In this document: positions 22,479-31,335 of the stretch, piece after piece | How the letters are laid out: each line of letters starts with the position of its first letter | How positions within the stretch are numbered: position 1 is the first letter of the stretch | Assembly (NCBI GenBank): GCA_035527535.1 | Contig: DATLAK010000065.1 | Coordinates: forward strand, 1 to 37,384 | Length of the DNA stretch: 37,384 nucleotides | Direction of reading: 5' to 3' | Source: Armatimonadota bacterium | Lineage (GTDB): Bacteria; Armatimonadota; Hebobacteria; GCA-020354555; CP070648 | Made by a program: the position numbers and the translations under genes | Notes under the pieces: model-generated | The model's database searches: none | What the model was told of the DNA's origin: nothing | Seen by the model: the letters and a program-made list of their open reading frames with translations, nothing else

Positions 22479-25286
22479 ATGCGCACCAACTGGCACCAGG
22501 CCCAGGCGAGCATCGAGGCGGCGCTTGACCGGATGCGCTTGCCCGCATCGTACTGGCAGCACACCATGCCCGCGGTGGTGCAGGACTGGCTGCGCCGGAG
22601 CGCGGGTCAATCGGTGCGGTCGCGACGGTTGCAGGAGTTCGATGCCCTGACCGCGCGCCTCGACCGCGAAACGCCGGGATGGGAACGGCCGGCGAGCGAG
22701 TTCCTGCTCGCGCCCGCCATCCCGGCCAGCATGGCTTACTGGCGACCGGTGGCCGCGCTCTTGGGGGGCAGGGCCCTGGCGCGACCGGCGGAGCTGATCC
22801 GCTTCGTGGATCGCTGGGCCGATGCGTTCGCCGGTGGCGGGGGTCTCGGCTGGTCCGATAAGTACCGGGGAGCGCAGTGCGTCCTGGCGCTGATGAGCAC
22901 CGACACCACCGACACGCTGTCGCTGTGGCGAGGTGCGCTGGCGCGCCTGTGCGCAGGCGCCCGCGCGTGGCGTCGCGACCCCGCCTGCGGCGCCGACGGG
23001 GCGATCTTCCTGATTTGCTTGAAGCTCCTGCAACACCGGCTGCTGTCGTACGACGAGTTCGCGCGGGCGGCGCGCAGCGGCGAGGTCTTTCACCCGCGGC
23101 ACTACAGTGGGCGGCGCGTGCGGCCGCCCTTCTACCAGCCAGTGCTCGACCGCCTGGGCCTCAGCGCCAGCCGCTACTTCCGCGTCATGTACCAGCGCCT
23201 CGCGCATGAACAGCTTGACCGCGCGCGCGCGGGCGGCTGGGAGGACGTGTGGTGGCTGCGCAGGTTGAGCGGGCGCGACTATTTCTTCACGGCGCTGGAG
23301 GAGCTCGAGGCCGATCCGGTAGCGCTGCCGGCCCTGCACGCCGCCAAGTGGAGCTTCGATTTCGGCGAGCGGGGCCCGGCGCTCGTCCGGCGCCTCGGGG
23401 CCTTCGCGCCGCGCACTCTGGCCACGGTTTCCCTGCTGCGCGACGACCTCGACCAGGAGCTCGCCCAGGCGCTGGAGTGCGAGGCTCATCCCCGCGCGAT
23501 GGCCTGGCTGCGGGGATCCACCGCCGCGGCATGGGTCACGGCGCAGGAGCGACCGCCATGGCTGGCGGACTGGTGCGAGCGCCTGGCGGAGGTGGCAGCG
23601 GAGGCGGTGGAGCACCTGTGGCTGCTGGGGCTGCCGCCCATGCCCTCGCCGCACCTGCTGGAGACGCTGCGGGTCGCGCCCGCCAACGGCGCCGCGGCAG
23701 AGGCGGAAGCGGAGCGCTACGCGCTGGTCGAGAGGTTTCTGTGCGCGCACTTGTGTCCGGACTTCACGCGCATCAGTCTCAACCTCGACTACGCCGATGC
23801 CCTCGCCGGACGCAACGAGGACGCGCTCCTGCGGCGCGCCTGCGAGGATACCCCGACCGCCATTCGCGCGCTGGGCTTGGGCGACGGTGACGAGCGCGAG
23901 CGCGTCGAGGTGCTGCTGTCCTGCAAGCGCCGAGGCGACCGTTCGGTGCGCGCGGCCGCGCAGCAGGCGCTGGAACTGATCGCGCGCCGCCACGGCTGCG
24001 CCGATGCGCGTGAGCTGGAGCGCCGCCAGGAGTTGGCGATGGCATGGTCCGACGGCGGGCTCGAGGGACGTCCGTCGCGGGTGTGGTGGGATGTCGGCAA
24101 CTATCGCGTCAAGCTGTCGCCGGCCAACGGCAAGGTGCAGGTGATCGCATACGGACGCCGGGGGCCGCTGCGAAGCATCCCCCGCGCTGTGCGCGACCAT
24201 CCCGATTTCGCCGAGATCAGCAACGCACGCCGGGAGCTGACCCAGCAGTACGCCGAGTTCCGCGCGCGCCTGGAAGACGCGATGATAACCGGGCGCGCCT
24301 ACTCGCCGGCGGAGCTGGCGATGCTGCGCTCGAACCCGGTTTTCGCGGACCTGATCGGGCGCTTGCTGCTGGTGGTGGGCGGCGATCTCAGGCTCGGCTG
24401 TGGGCAATGCGCGCAGCCGGCGCGTATCGCGCATCCGGCGGAGCTGCTGGCCATGGGGGCGCTGGAGACGTGGCAGCGGAGGATCGTGGACGAGCGGGTC
24501 ATCCAGCCTTTCAAGCAGTGCTTCCGCGAGGTCTACCATCCCGCGGCGGACGAAATGGCCGCCGCCAGCACCGCGCGCTTCGCGGGGCACCGCGTGCTGG
24601 TGCCACGGGCATTCGCCCTCCTGCGATCGAAGGGCTATTCCCCCGGACGCGGCCAGGCGCGCCGGGATTGGCCGCATGCCGCCATCCAGTCGCATTTCGC
24701 CTGGGGCGTCGGCCGACCCCGGCTCGATTACCACCTCAGCGAGGACGGCCGCGACCAACCCGTGGTCACCGGCAACATCGCCTTCCACCGCCTGGGGAGC
24801 GACGGCAAGCCATGCGCACCGTTGACGATCGGGGAGGTGCCGCCGATCGTCTTCAGCGAGACCATGCGCGACGCCGACCTGGTAGTCTCACTCGCCGCCG
24901 CCGGCGAGCTCGGCTTCACCTCGGAGCAGACAGTGCACCTGCGTCTCGCCCTTGCGCGCCAGCTCGCTCGCATCCTGGGCTTGACCAACGTCGCCGGCCC
25001 CGACACGGGCAGCTACGTGGTCGTGCAGGGGGAGCTGGCAACCTATCGCGTGCATCTGGGCAGCGCCAGCATCTTCATCGAGCCCACCGGCGCCCACCTG
25101 CCCGTTCCGCAGTCGCCCGGGCGCCAAGCACCCCTGCCCGCTTACCTGCCGTTCGAGGACGTGGATTCGCGCACGGCGGAGGTGCTGCGCGTCATTGTCA
25201 CCCTCAGCCGCGACGCCGCCATCGAGGATGAGCGGTTTCGTGACTGCCTGGCGCGCCTGACCGAGGCCGCCCGGCGGCGCGGGTAG
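22479..25286 (+). CDS. large DUF4132-like protein of unknown function
   Basis: About 935 residues from ATG 22479; GTG 22437 is an alternative and neither has a strong ribosome-binding site. The first 550 residues are helical and Arg/Leu/Ala rich, possibly HEAT-like. The C-terminal third carries stretches typical of DUF4132-type proteins: ETWQRRIVDERVIQPFKQCFREVYHP, RFAGHRVLVPRAFALLRSKGY, and PPIVFSETMRDADLVVS near residue 790. No catalytic motif, signal peptide or membrane segment is obvious. Relatives such as E. coli MolR/YehF are poorly understood. It follows the sugar kinase on the same strand, but a functional link is not evident. Confidence 0.6.
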   Translation: MRTNWHQAQASIEAALDRMRLPASYWQHTMPAVVQDWLRRSAGQSVRSRRLQEFDALTARLDRETPGWERPASEFLLAPAIPASMAYWRPVAALLGGRALARPAELIRFVDRWADAFAGGGGLGWSDKYRGAQCVLALMSTDTTDTLSLWRGALARLCAGARAWRRDPACGADGAIFLICLKLLQHRLLSYDEFARAARSGEVFHPRHYSGRRVRPPFYQPVLDRLGLSASRYFRVMYQRLAHEQLDRARAGGWEDVWWLRRLSGRDYFFTALEELEADPVALPALHAAKWSFDFGERGPALVRRLGAFAPRTLATVSLLRDDLDQELAQALECEAHPRAMAWLRGSTAAAWVTAQERPPWLADWCERLAEVAAEAVEHLWLLGLPPMPSPHLLETLRVAPANGAAAEAEAERYALVERFLCAHLCPDFTRISLNLDYADALAGRNEDALLRRACEDTPTAIRALGLGDGDERERVEVLLSCKRRGDRSVRAAAQQALELIARRHGCADARELERRQELAMAWSDGGLEGRPSRVWWDVGNYRVKLSPANGKVQVIAYGRRGPLRSIPRAVRDHPDFAEISNARRELTQQYAEFRARLEDAMITGRAYSPAELAMLRSNPVFADLIGRLLLVVGGDLRLGCGQCAQPARIAHPAELLAMGALETWQRRIVDERVIQPFKQCFREVYHPAADEMAAASTARFAGHRVLVPRAFALLRSKGYSPGRGQARRDWPHAAIQSHFAWGVGRPRLDYHLSEDGRDQPVVTGNIAFHRLGSDGKPCAPLTIGEVPPIVFSETMRDADLVVSLAAAGELGFTSEQTVHLRLALARQLARILGLTNVAGPDTGSYVVVQGELATYRVHLGSASIFIEPTGAHLPVPQSPGRQAPLPAYLPFEDVDSRTAEVLRVIVTLSRDAAIEDERFRDCLARLTEAARRRG

Positions 25287-25299
25287 GGGTCTGTGGCGG

Positions 25300-25372
25300 G
25301 AGGGACTGTCCCCGAATGGGGACTGTCCCCTTCCGGGCGGGTACAGTCCACATAGGGACAGTCCCCGCCTGC
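25300..25372. repeat. GGGACTGTCCC palindromic repeats
   Basis: Three versions of GGGACTGTCCC or its complement GGGACAGTCCCC are packed into about 70 bases between the convergent DUF4132-like and flavoprotein genes. They can pair with each other and may serve as a bidirectional terminator. Confidence 0.5.
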
Positions 25373-25382
25373 CCGGCGGCGG

Positions 25383-25976
25383 TCAAGCGCCGATTTCGCC
25401 CGCCTGGGCCGCCAGCCGGCGCCCGGCCGCTCGCGCCTGCTCCAAGGTCTCCGGCCGCGACCATACGTCACCCAGCGAGTCGAGCCCGTGAACGAAGACC
25501 GTGGCCGACAGCTCCACCTCCAGCACGTGGAACACCGGCCGCACTACCGCCAGTCCGCCGTCGAACATGGTCGGAATCCTGGTGCCGCAGGTCGAGATGA
25601 ACAGGCCCTTGCGCCCCGGCGGGCGCGGCTGCACCAGGCGCTTCATCAGGTACTTCTCACTCCAGCATGCCTGGCAGCGGTCGAATACCGCCTTCAGCCA
25701 CGCGGTGACGCTGCCGAAGAAAATGGGCGACGCGATGATCAGGCGCTCCGCCCCCCGCAGCAGCGGATATAGCTGCTGCATGTCATCGCGGATCACGCAC
25801 AGGCCGGTCTCGCTGCATCCCCCGCAGGCTCGACACGGCCAGATCCGCATCCACGCCACCTGAAACGACGCGATCTCGACCTCCGGTCGCTCCGACGCGC
25901 CTTCGATGGCGGCCCGCATCAGCTCTTCGCTGTTGCTGGGCCGATGGGGGCTGCCTGCCAGGGCCAGAATCTTCAT
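25383..25976 (-). CDS. NAD(P)H-dependent FMN reductase / iron-sulfur flavoprotein family
   Basis: 197 residues. The ATG at 25976 has GGAGGGG upstream. The flavodoxin-like fold starts with MKILALAGSPHRPSNSEEL, the FMN-phosphate loop. The cysteine cluster Cys48-x2-Cys51-x2-Cys54-x5-Cys60, followed by VIRDDM, is the pattern of iron-sulfur flavoproteins that carry a 4Fe-4S centre beside FMN. ASPIFFGSVTAWLKAVFDR is the conserved FMN-binding middle. It probably acts as a cytosolic electron carrier or reductase with unknown partner. Confidence 0.85.
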   Translation of the reverse strand: MKILALAGSPHRPSNSEELMRAAIEGASERPEVEIASFQVAWMRIWPCRACGGCSETGLCVIRDDMQQLYPLLRGAERLIIASPIFFGSVTAWLKAVFDRCQACWSEKYLMKRLVQPRPPGRKGLFISTCGTRIPTMFDGGLAVVRPVFHVLEVELSATVFVHGLDSLGDVWSRPETLEQARAAGRRLAAQAGEIGA

Positions 25977-26048
25977 GCGACCCCTCCTGCGGGTGAGAGT
26001 TCTGCCCGTGCCGATCGCCGGCCTTCGTCGTCGGTGACCAACTTGAGT

Positions 26049-26097
26049 GGCTAGGGCCGACGAATCGGCCCGCCACGGCGGCCCGACGGGCCTAGCC
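26049..26097. repeat. cloverleaf palindromic repeat, copy B
   Basis: 49 bases. Outer stem GGCTAGG/CCTAGCC; arms GCCGA-CGAA-TCGGC, CCGCC-AC-GGCGG and CCC-GAC-GGG. It is nearly identical to copy C at 26844, 750 bases away, on the other side of the lipoprotein gene and in the same orientation. Confidence 0.8.
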
Positions 26098-26216
26098 GCC
26101 GCACGGAGATCATTCCGATTCCCTCGCTGGCGCTCGGGGTGAAAGTCCCCAACGGCAAGGGAGGGCGTGTGCGCGCGTCGAAGAAGACGGTCGGAACCGG
26201 TACGGGGAGGTGCCGC

Positions 26217-26840
26217 ATGCGTCCCATGACCAGTGCCCTCGCTGTGGCGACACGCCCCCGGATGGCGGCCTGCGCCGTCGTCCTGGCCGCGGCGGTCGCG
26301 CTGTCGTCATGCGGGGGCGGTGCCCCCGGACCGGTGCCTGCGGTTACCGCCTGGCGGCCCTACGAGTCCGCTGGCGGCGGCTTCCGCACGGAGGTGCCGT
26401 CCGCATGGGTGATTGCGGAGCGAGGCGGGCCGGGCGGCTACGAGACCGAGGTTCGCGCGAACACGCGCAACTGGATCGTGCTCCGGAAGCAGTTCCTGTC
26501 CGGGAGCCTGGAGACCGCCGTGCTGCGAGACGCGACGCGCGACAAGGCGCTCATCGGCGCCGTACAAGAACACTACGATCAGATCGCCCAGCCATGTGTG
26601 AGTTTCCATGGTGATGCGCCCGAGGTCTCCAGCGCCGCGAGCAGCTTCGCCGGGTTTGGCAAGTTCACCTGCGAGAGGAAGGCCGGGCGCGGCGGCCCGG
26701 TCGAACTCCAGGGCGCCACCGTCATCATTATCGGGCTCAACGATCTCTACATCATTGACGCGTACGCGGATGCGCAATCGGCGAAGGTCGTGCTTGCCGC
26801 CTTTGACCGCGTCGTCGGCAGTTTCAAGTACGAGGACTGA
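26217..26840 (+). CDS. predicted lipoprotein with PsbP-like fold
   Basis: 207 residues from ATG 26217, with GGGGAGG upstream; a longer frame from 26139 has no such site. A type II signal sequence ends with the lipobox LSSC, making Cys32 the lipidated residue, followed by a GGGAPGPVPA linker. The rest (YESAGGGFRTEVPSAWVIAE, then a C-terminal AKVVLAAFDRVVGSFKYED) resembles small PsbP-like extracytoplasmic domains. Function is unknown. The gene is bracketed by cloverleaf repeats B and C. Confidence 0.7.
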   Translation: MRPMTSALAVATRPRMAACAVVLAAAVALSSCGGGAPGPVPAVTAWRPYESAGGGFRTEVPSAWVIAERGGPGGYETEVRANTRNWIVLRKQFLSGSLETAVLRDATRDKALIGAVQEHYDQIAQPCVSFHGDAPEVSSAASSFAGFGKFTCERKAGRGGPVELQGATVIIIGLNDLYIIDAYADAQSAKVVLAAFDRVVGSFKYED

Positions 26841-26843
26841 GGT

Positions 26844-26892
26844 GGCTAGGGCCGACGAATCGGCCCGCCATGGCGGCCCTTCGGGCCTAGCC
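26844..26892. repeat. cloverleaf palindromic repeat, copy C
   Basis: 49 bases, or 53 with the extra GT/AC pairing (26842-26894). Outer stem GGCTAGG/CCTAGCC; arms GCCGA-CGAA-TCGGC, CCGCC-AT-GGCGG and CCC-TTC-GGG. It begins three bases after the lipoprotein stop codon. Confidence 0.8.
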
Positions 26893-27027
26893 ACTGCAGG
26901 TGGATGCGTGCGCGATCATGCAGCTCCTCCGGTCGCGGCGCAACCCGCCGGTCGAGTGGCGGTGAGGTATTGGCGCTGCTCGGTTGGTGGGTGGGCGGGC
27001 GCGCCAATCCCGGGCCGGATTCCGGCC

Positions 27028-28563
27028 CTATCCCCACAGCTTGCGGTCCAGGCTGCGGTACTGGATGGCCTCGGCGATGTGGGCGACCTCGATCTCGGCG
27101 GCGCGCTCGAGGTCGGCGATGGTGCGCGCGACCTTGAGGATGCGGTGGTGCGCCCGCGCTGACAGGTGCATGCGGTCGAAGGCTAATCGCAGCAGCGCCT
27201 GCGCCTCGGCGCCGAGGGGGCAAAGCTGCTGCACCTGCCGGGCGGACATCTGGCCGTTGCAGAAGACGCGGGTGCCGGCGAAGCGCTGTCGCTGCATCTG
27301 TCGGGCTTTCGCCACCCGCGCACGGACGCTCGCCGACGGCTCGCCGTCGCCCGGATCCATGATCTCCCGCGCCGGCAGCCGCGGCACCTCGATGTGAATG
27401 TCAATGCGGTCGAGCAGCGGCCCCGAGATGCGCTTGTGATAGCGGCGGATCTGCCCGAAGCTGCACGAGCACTCGCGCTCGGGATCGCCGAAGTACCCGC
27501 ACGGGCACGGGTTCATGGCCGCCACCAGCACCAGCTTCGCCGGATACCGCAGCGACGCCAACGCCCGGCTGATGACGACGTGGCCGTCCTCCACCGGCTG
27601 GCGCAGCGCCTCCAGCGCGTCGCGGTGGAACTCCGGCAGCTCGTCGAGGAAGAGTACGCCGAGATGCCCCAGCGTCACCTCGCCCGGCCGCGGGATGCTG
27701 CCGCCGCCCACCAGGCCGGCGGTCGAGATGGTGTGGTGCGGCGCGCGAAACGGGCGCGTGGTCACCAGCGACGATGCGGCGGGCAGCAGCCCGGCGATGG
27801 AGTAGATTTGGCTGACCTCCAACGCCTCGTCCGGGGTGAACGCGGGCAGGATGGTGGGCAGCCGGCGCGCGAGCATGGTCTTGCCGGCCCCGGGCGGTCC
27901 GATCATGATCAGGTTGTGTCCGCCGGCGGCGACGATCTCCAGCGCGCGCTTGACATGCGCCTGTCCCTTGACCTCCGAGAAGTCCACGTCATAAGTGGCG
28001 TCGGTGAGCACGGTCTCCAGGCGCTGCGGGATGAGGGGCTCGGCGCCGTCGCGATGCTCCAACACCTGCGCGGCCTGGTAGAGGCTCTCGACCGCATAGA
28101 CCGCGACGCCCTCCACCACCGTAGCCTCGGCGCCGTTGGCGGCGGGCACTATCACCGCCTTCTTTCCGGCGCGCCTGGCGGCAAGCACCGTAGGCAGCAC
28201 CCCGGCTACCGGGCGTACCCCGCCGTCGAGCGAGAGCTCGCCCACGACCATGAAATCGTCCACGCTCTGGGGCTTGATCTGCTCGGTCGCGGCCAGCACC
28301 CCGAGGGCGATGGGGAGATCAAATGCAGGACCCTCCTTCTTCAAGTCGGCGGGTGCCAGGTTGACGACGACATTGCCGCTGCGGCCGAACTTGAAGTTGG
28401 AGTTCCTGATCGCGGACTCGACGCGGTGAGCGGATTCCCTGACTGCGGCATCGGGCAGGCCGACGACAACGAAGGAGGCCAGCCCGATGGTGAAGTCAAC
28501 CTGCACCCGCACCGGGCGGGCCTCAATACCGACGATGGCTGCGCTGTCGAGTTGGGCGAGCAT
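27028..28563 (-). CDS. comM: Mg-chelatase-like AAA+ ATPase ComM (YifB family)
   Basis: 511 residues. The ATG at 28563 matches the family N-terminus MLAQLDSAAIVGIEARPV; the open frame upstream is a different, broken sequence. An N-terminal Lon-S5-like domain (VGLPDAAVRESAHRVESAI) is followed by the AAA+ core with Walker A GPPGAGKT and Walker B LGVLFLDELPEF, the Cys-rich NPCPCGYFGDPERECSC segment, and the C-terminal domain LSARAHHRILKVARTIADL. ComM homologues are branch-migration helicases that help integrate incoming DNA during transformation. No good ribosome-binding site is visible. Confidence 0.93.
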   Translation of the reverse strand: MLAQLDSAAIVGIEARPVRVQVDFTIGLASFVVVGLPDAAVRESAHRVESAIRNSNFKFGRSGNVVVNLAPADLKKEGPAFDLPIALGVLAATEQIKPQSVDDFMVVGELSLDGGVRPVAGVLPTVLAARRAGKKAVIVPAANGAEATVVEGVAVYAVESLYQAAQVLEHRDGAEPLIPQRLETVLTDATYDVDFSEVKGQAHVKRALEIVAAGGHNLIMIGPPGAGKTMLARRLPTILPAFTPDEALEVSQIYSIAGLLPAASSLVTTRPFRAPHHTISTAGLVGGGSIPRPGEVTLGHLGVLFLDELPEFHRDALEALRQPVEDGHVVISRALASLRYPAKLVLVAAMNPCPCGYFGDPERECSCSFGQIRRYHKRISGPLLDRIDIHIEVPRLPAREIMDPGDGEPSASVRARVAKARQMQRQRFAGTRVFCNGQMSARQVQQLCPLGAEAQALLRLAFDRMHLSARAHHRILKVARTIADLERAAEIEVAHIAEAIQYRSLDRKLWG

Positions 28564-28684
28564 GAGTGACGCGGCCCCAGGCAGCGAGTTTCCAGGCGGG
28601 GGGCGGGTTATCCTCTCGCTTGCGAGGCGCATCAGCATCGAGGGCGACACGCGCGCCTTCGCCCTGAGGACCGACTTCACTTCG

Positions 28685-28864
28685 CAGGAGATCGGCGAGC
28701 GCCTCCAACACCGTGCGCTCGGTGGTGCGGTCGGCGTTGTTGAGCATCTCCGCCAGCGCCTTGGCGCCGCCGGTGACGCGGGTGGCCGCCATGTCCACCG
28801 CCGCCTGCAAGTTCCGGCTGTCGTCGGCGCTCAGTTGCAGCCCGCGCCTCGACCCAATAAACAT
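28685..28864 (-). pseudogene. fliG: fliG remnant, middle-domain fragment
   Basis: On the minus strand the frame reads NLQAAVDMAATRVTGGAKAL then AEMLNNADRTTERTVLEALA. This matches the FliG segment that in intact proteins reads roughly GG-x-x-x-x-AE-I-(L/M)-NN-x-DR-TTE-x-x-I. The homology stops after LEALAD, and the reading then runs into the comM promoter region. It is on the same strand as, and 2.3 kb downstream of, the N-terminal fliG fragment. It cannot encode a working flagellar switch protein. Confidence 0.65.
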
Positions 28865-28993
28865 GGAATATACATAATCTGCTAAGGCGCCTGTACCATG
28901 CGGTCGGACTGAATCATATCCGTATCCGTTTTGGCAGAGCTCCGGCCGCGCACGACGATGAACGGCGTATCGAAGATTGATCGGGGGGACGGA

Positions 28994-30982
28994 ATGAGAT
29001 CTCAAAACGCGATCAACATGAGGAGACGAATCTCACATATCCTCGTTTGCTTCACCACCCTCATGGTCCTCCTCGCTATCCTCTCCAGCGCCACCGTCGC
29101 TGTAGCGGTGCCTCTGAAGATCGAGGCCGGTCCGGACAAGACCATCGCCCCCGGCGGTTCGTGCATCCTGGAAGGGTCGGCGACGGGTGGGACGCCTCCG
29201 TACACTTACTCCTGGACACCGACGACGGGGCTGAACAACCCCAACATAGCGCAGCCGACGGCCTCGCCGACGGTCACAACGACCTACACGTTGTCCGTGC
29301 GGGATTCAGTGGGGGTGGATACCAGAACAGATACCGTGACGGTGACGGTGACTGTGCGAGCGGACGCCGGCCCGGACAAGACCATTGCCTCGGGCGGCTC
29401 ATGCGTCCTGGAAGGGTCGGCGGCGGGTGGGACGCCTCCGTACACTTACTCTTGGACGCCGACGACGGGGCTGAGCAATCCTAACATCGCCCAGCCGACG
29501 GCTTCGCCCGCCGCCACCACGACTTATACTCTGACGGTGACCGACAGTCTGTCCCAGGTCAGCACCGATACCGTTCTGGTGACGGTGGCTTCGGCGGTGG
29601 TGGCGAACGCCGGCCCGGACAAGACCATCGCCTCCGGCGGCTCGGCGACCCTGGAGGGATCGGCCTCGGGCGGGGTAGGGCCTTACACCTATTCCTGGAC
29701 GCCGACGACGGGGCTGAGCGATCCCAACATCGCCCAGCCGACGGCCTCGCCGACGGTGACTACGACCTATACCCTGACGGTGACCGACGACCTGGGGCAG
29801 ACCGCGGACGGCAGCATGACGGTGACGGTGGCCTCGGCGGTGGTGGCGAACGCCGGCCCGGACAAGACCATCGCCTCCGGCCGCTGGACGGCTCTGGAAG
29901 GATGGGCCTCGGGCGGCTTGGCGCCTTACACCTATTCCTGGACGCCGACGACGGGGCTGAGCAATCCCAACATCGCCCAGCCGACGGCTTCACCGACGGT
30001 GACCACGGCCTATACCCTGACGGTGCGCGATAGCCTGTTGCAGGTGAGCACTGACACAACCGTGGTGACGGTCGACCGGCCGCCGACTGCGGCCTTCAGC
30101 TATGCGCCCTCCAGCCCAACCACAGCGGACACAGTCGCCTTCGCCGACGGCTCGAGCGATGCGGATGGCACGATTGTCGCCTGGGCATGGGATTTCGGCG
30201 ACGGCGCGACCTCCAGCGAGCGGAACCCAGCACACCGCTACGCTGAGGCCGGTGACTACGAGGTGCGCCTCAGCGTCACCGATGACGACGGAGCCAGAGG
30301 CTCGCATTCTGCCTTGCTGCATGTCGGTGTGGAACTCCACGGGGGGGTTCCGGGGGGCGAGCCACTAGCGCTGGCATACACGGGTAGCAGGATGGTGGCT
30401 GCGGGCTGCACCCTCGGGCTCTCCGCATCAGCCGCTAGCGAGTTTGGCGAGGACGTGACCTCGCAACTGCGGGAAATGCTGTCATTCTGCGTCTTGGACG
30501 CGCAGAACCGTGTCGGTCCGCAGCCTGAAGTCGTTTGGAGTGGCGGATCGATCTCGCCCCGAGTCGAGGCGACGCTTTCGCCGGGGATATATCGAATCTT
30601 CGTCTGGTTTCCCGGAAATGACCGCTTCGGACCGGCCGGCATCGGACCTGAACTGGCCGTGGTCGTTCCGCCGGGGGCAGAGGCGGCATGGGGAAGCATG
30701 GACGCCGGCAACAAGCAGTTCGCTCTGCTTGTGTCATCAGACGCGGACGGGATGCCTTCGCTTCAGCAATTCGTCTACTACGACGCCGAAACCAGAAACG
30801 AAGTGACGAGCACCTCGCTGGATTCGGTCACTTGCAGTGGTGGCGCCTGGCAGGCAAGTGGCCACTGCGCGGCGGACGGGGTGTACGAACACCAGTTCCA
30901 CGTCGACTTGACGCAAGTGCAGGGGCAATGGACGTTCGCGCTCGAGGTATCTAACGGGCTGTTGGTTCAGGGGACACGGTAG
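28994..30982 (+). CDS. secreted surface protein with four Ig-like repeats and a PKD domain
   Basis: 662 residues. The ATG at 28994 is preceded by a G-rich site; ATG 28961 is an alternative. A signal peptide or anchor occupies about residues 13-38. Four near-identical repeats of 80-81 residues follow, each with AGPDKTIA..G, PYTYSWTPTTGL, NPNIAQPTASP and TYTLTV. They begin at bases 29126, 29366, 29609 and 29852. Next is a PKD domain (about 362-447; WDFGDGATSSERNPAHRY, YEVRLSVTDDDGA) and a C-terminal region of about 210 residues that I do not recognise. It is probably an adhesin or surface fibre. It lies opposite in strand to the fliG pieces on both sides. Confidence 0.8.
   Translation: MRSQNAINMRRRISHILVCFTTLMVLLAILSSATVAVAVPLKIEAGPDKTIAPGGSCILEGSATGGTPPYTYSWTPTTGLNNPNIAQPTASPTVTTTYTLSVRDSVGVDTRTDTVTVTVTVRADAGPDKTIASGGSCVLEGSAAGGTPPYTYSWTPTTGLSNPNIAQPTASPAATTTYTLTVTDSLSQVSTDTVLVTVASAVVANAGPDKTIASGGSATLEGSASGGVGPYTYSWTPTTGLSDPNIAQPTASPTVTTTYTLTVTDDLGQTADGSMTVTVASAVVANAGPDKTIASGRWTALEGWASGGLAPYTYSWTPTTGLSNPNIAQPTASPTVTTAYTLTVRDSLLQVSTDTTVVTVDRPPTAAFSYAPSSPTTADTVAFADGSSDADGTIVAWAWDFGDGATSSERNPAHRYAEAGDYEVRLSVTDDDGARGSHSALLHVGVELHGGVPGGEPLALAYTGSRMVAAGCTLGLSASAASEFGEDVTSQLREMLSFCVLDAQNRVGPQPEVVWSGGSISPRVEATLSPGIYRIFVWFPGNDRFGPAGIGPELAVVVPPGAEAAWGSMDAGNKQFALLVSSDADGMPSLQQFVYYDAETRNEVTSTSLDSVTCSGGAWQASGHCAADGVYEHQFHVDLTQVQGQWTFALEVSNGLLVQGTR
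29126..30070 (+). repeat. four coding tandem repeats of 240-243 bases
   Basis: Units start at 29126, 29366, 29609 and 29852 with GCCGGyCCGGACAAGACCAT. Nucleotide identity between units is high, with units 3 and 4 most alike, suggesting recent duplication. The fourth unit is slightly divergent at its start (GRWTALEGWAS). Confidence 0.85.
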
Positions 30983-31089
30983 ATCGGCACGGCTAGGTTT
31001 CTAGGTAGGCCAAGGCACTGGCGCCTGGGGACGAACGTGGCTCGGTCGCTTGGGGCGCTCGTAGCGCGCCAAGGTCATGCCGCCAACGC

Positions 31090-31332
31090 AGATACTGTGG
31101 CGAGTCCACTCGAAGACTGATTAGACTCGCCGCCCTCCTCGGAATCGATCACGCGGCTCACCACTTCGTCGTCACGTAGGGGATCTGCGCGATGACTTGC
31201 GACAGGCGCTGCACTTCCTCCGAGCCCAGGTAGGCCAGCACCTCCGCCGATTTGTCGCGCCCCAGGGCGATGAGGAGGATCGCCGCCTTCTCCCACCCCC
31301 GTCAGTGCGTCGCTGCGTTGTGCGGTCGGCAT
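31090..31332 (-). pseudogene. fliG: fliG remnant, frameshifted N-terminal fragment
   Basis: From ATG 31332 the minus strand reads MPTAQRSDALTG and then loses frame at a run of five G (plus-strand C 31296-31300). Removing one G restores LTGWEKAAILLIALGRDKSA, then EVLAYLGSEEVQRLSQVIAQ, the classic FliG N-terminal domain. A second frame change near 31178-31182 is needed to continue with RDDEVVSRVID. Homology then ends. It starts three bases after the stop of the flgB/fliF hybrid, the order expected of a flagellar operon. Confidence 0.75.
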
Positions 31333-31335
31333 CGC

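Noticed and set aside
22374-24788. Antisense open frame of 804 codons within the DUF4132-like gene
   Set aside because: The composition is typical of a reverse-strand shadow; the plus strand has the conserved domain blocks.
28564-28680. N-terminal extension of ComM from ATG 28680
   Set aside because: The family N-terminus begins at 28563; the extra 39 residues read through the end of the fliG debris.
29126-30070. CRISPR-like or intergenic tandem array
   Set aside because: The periodicity is 240-243 bases, a multiple of three, inside one open frame; these are protein domain repeats.
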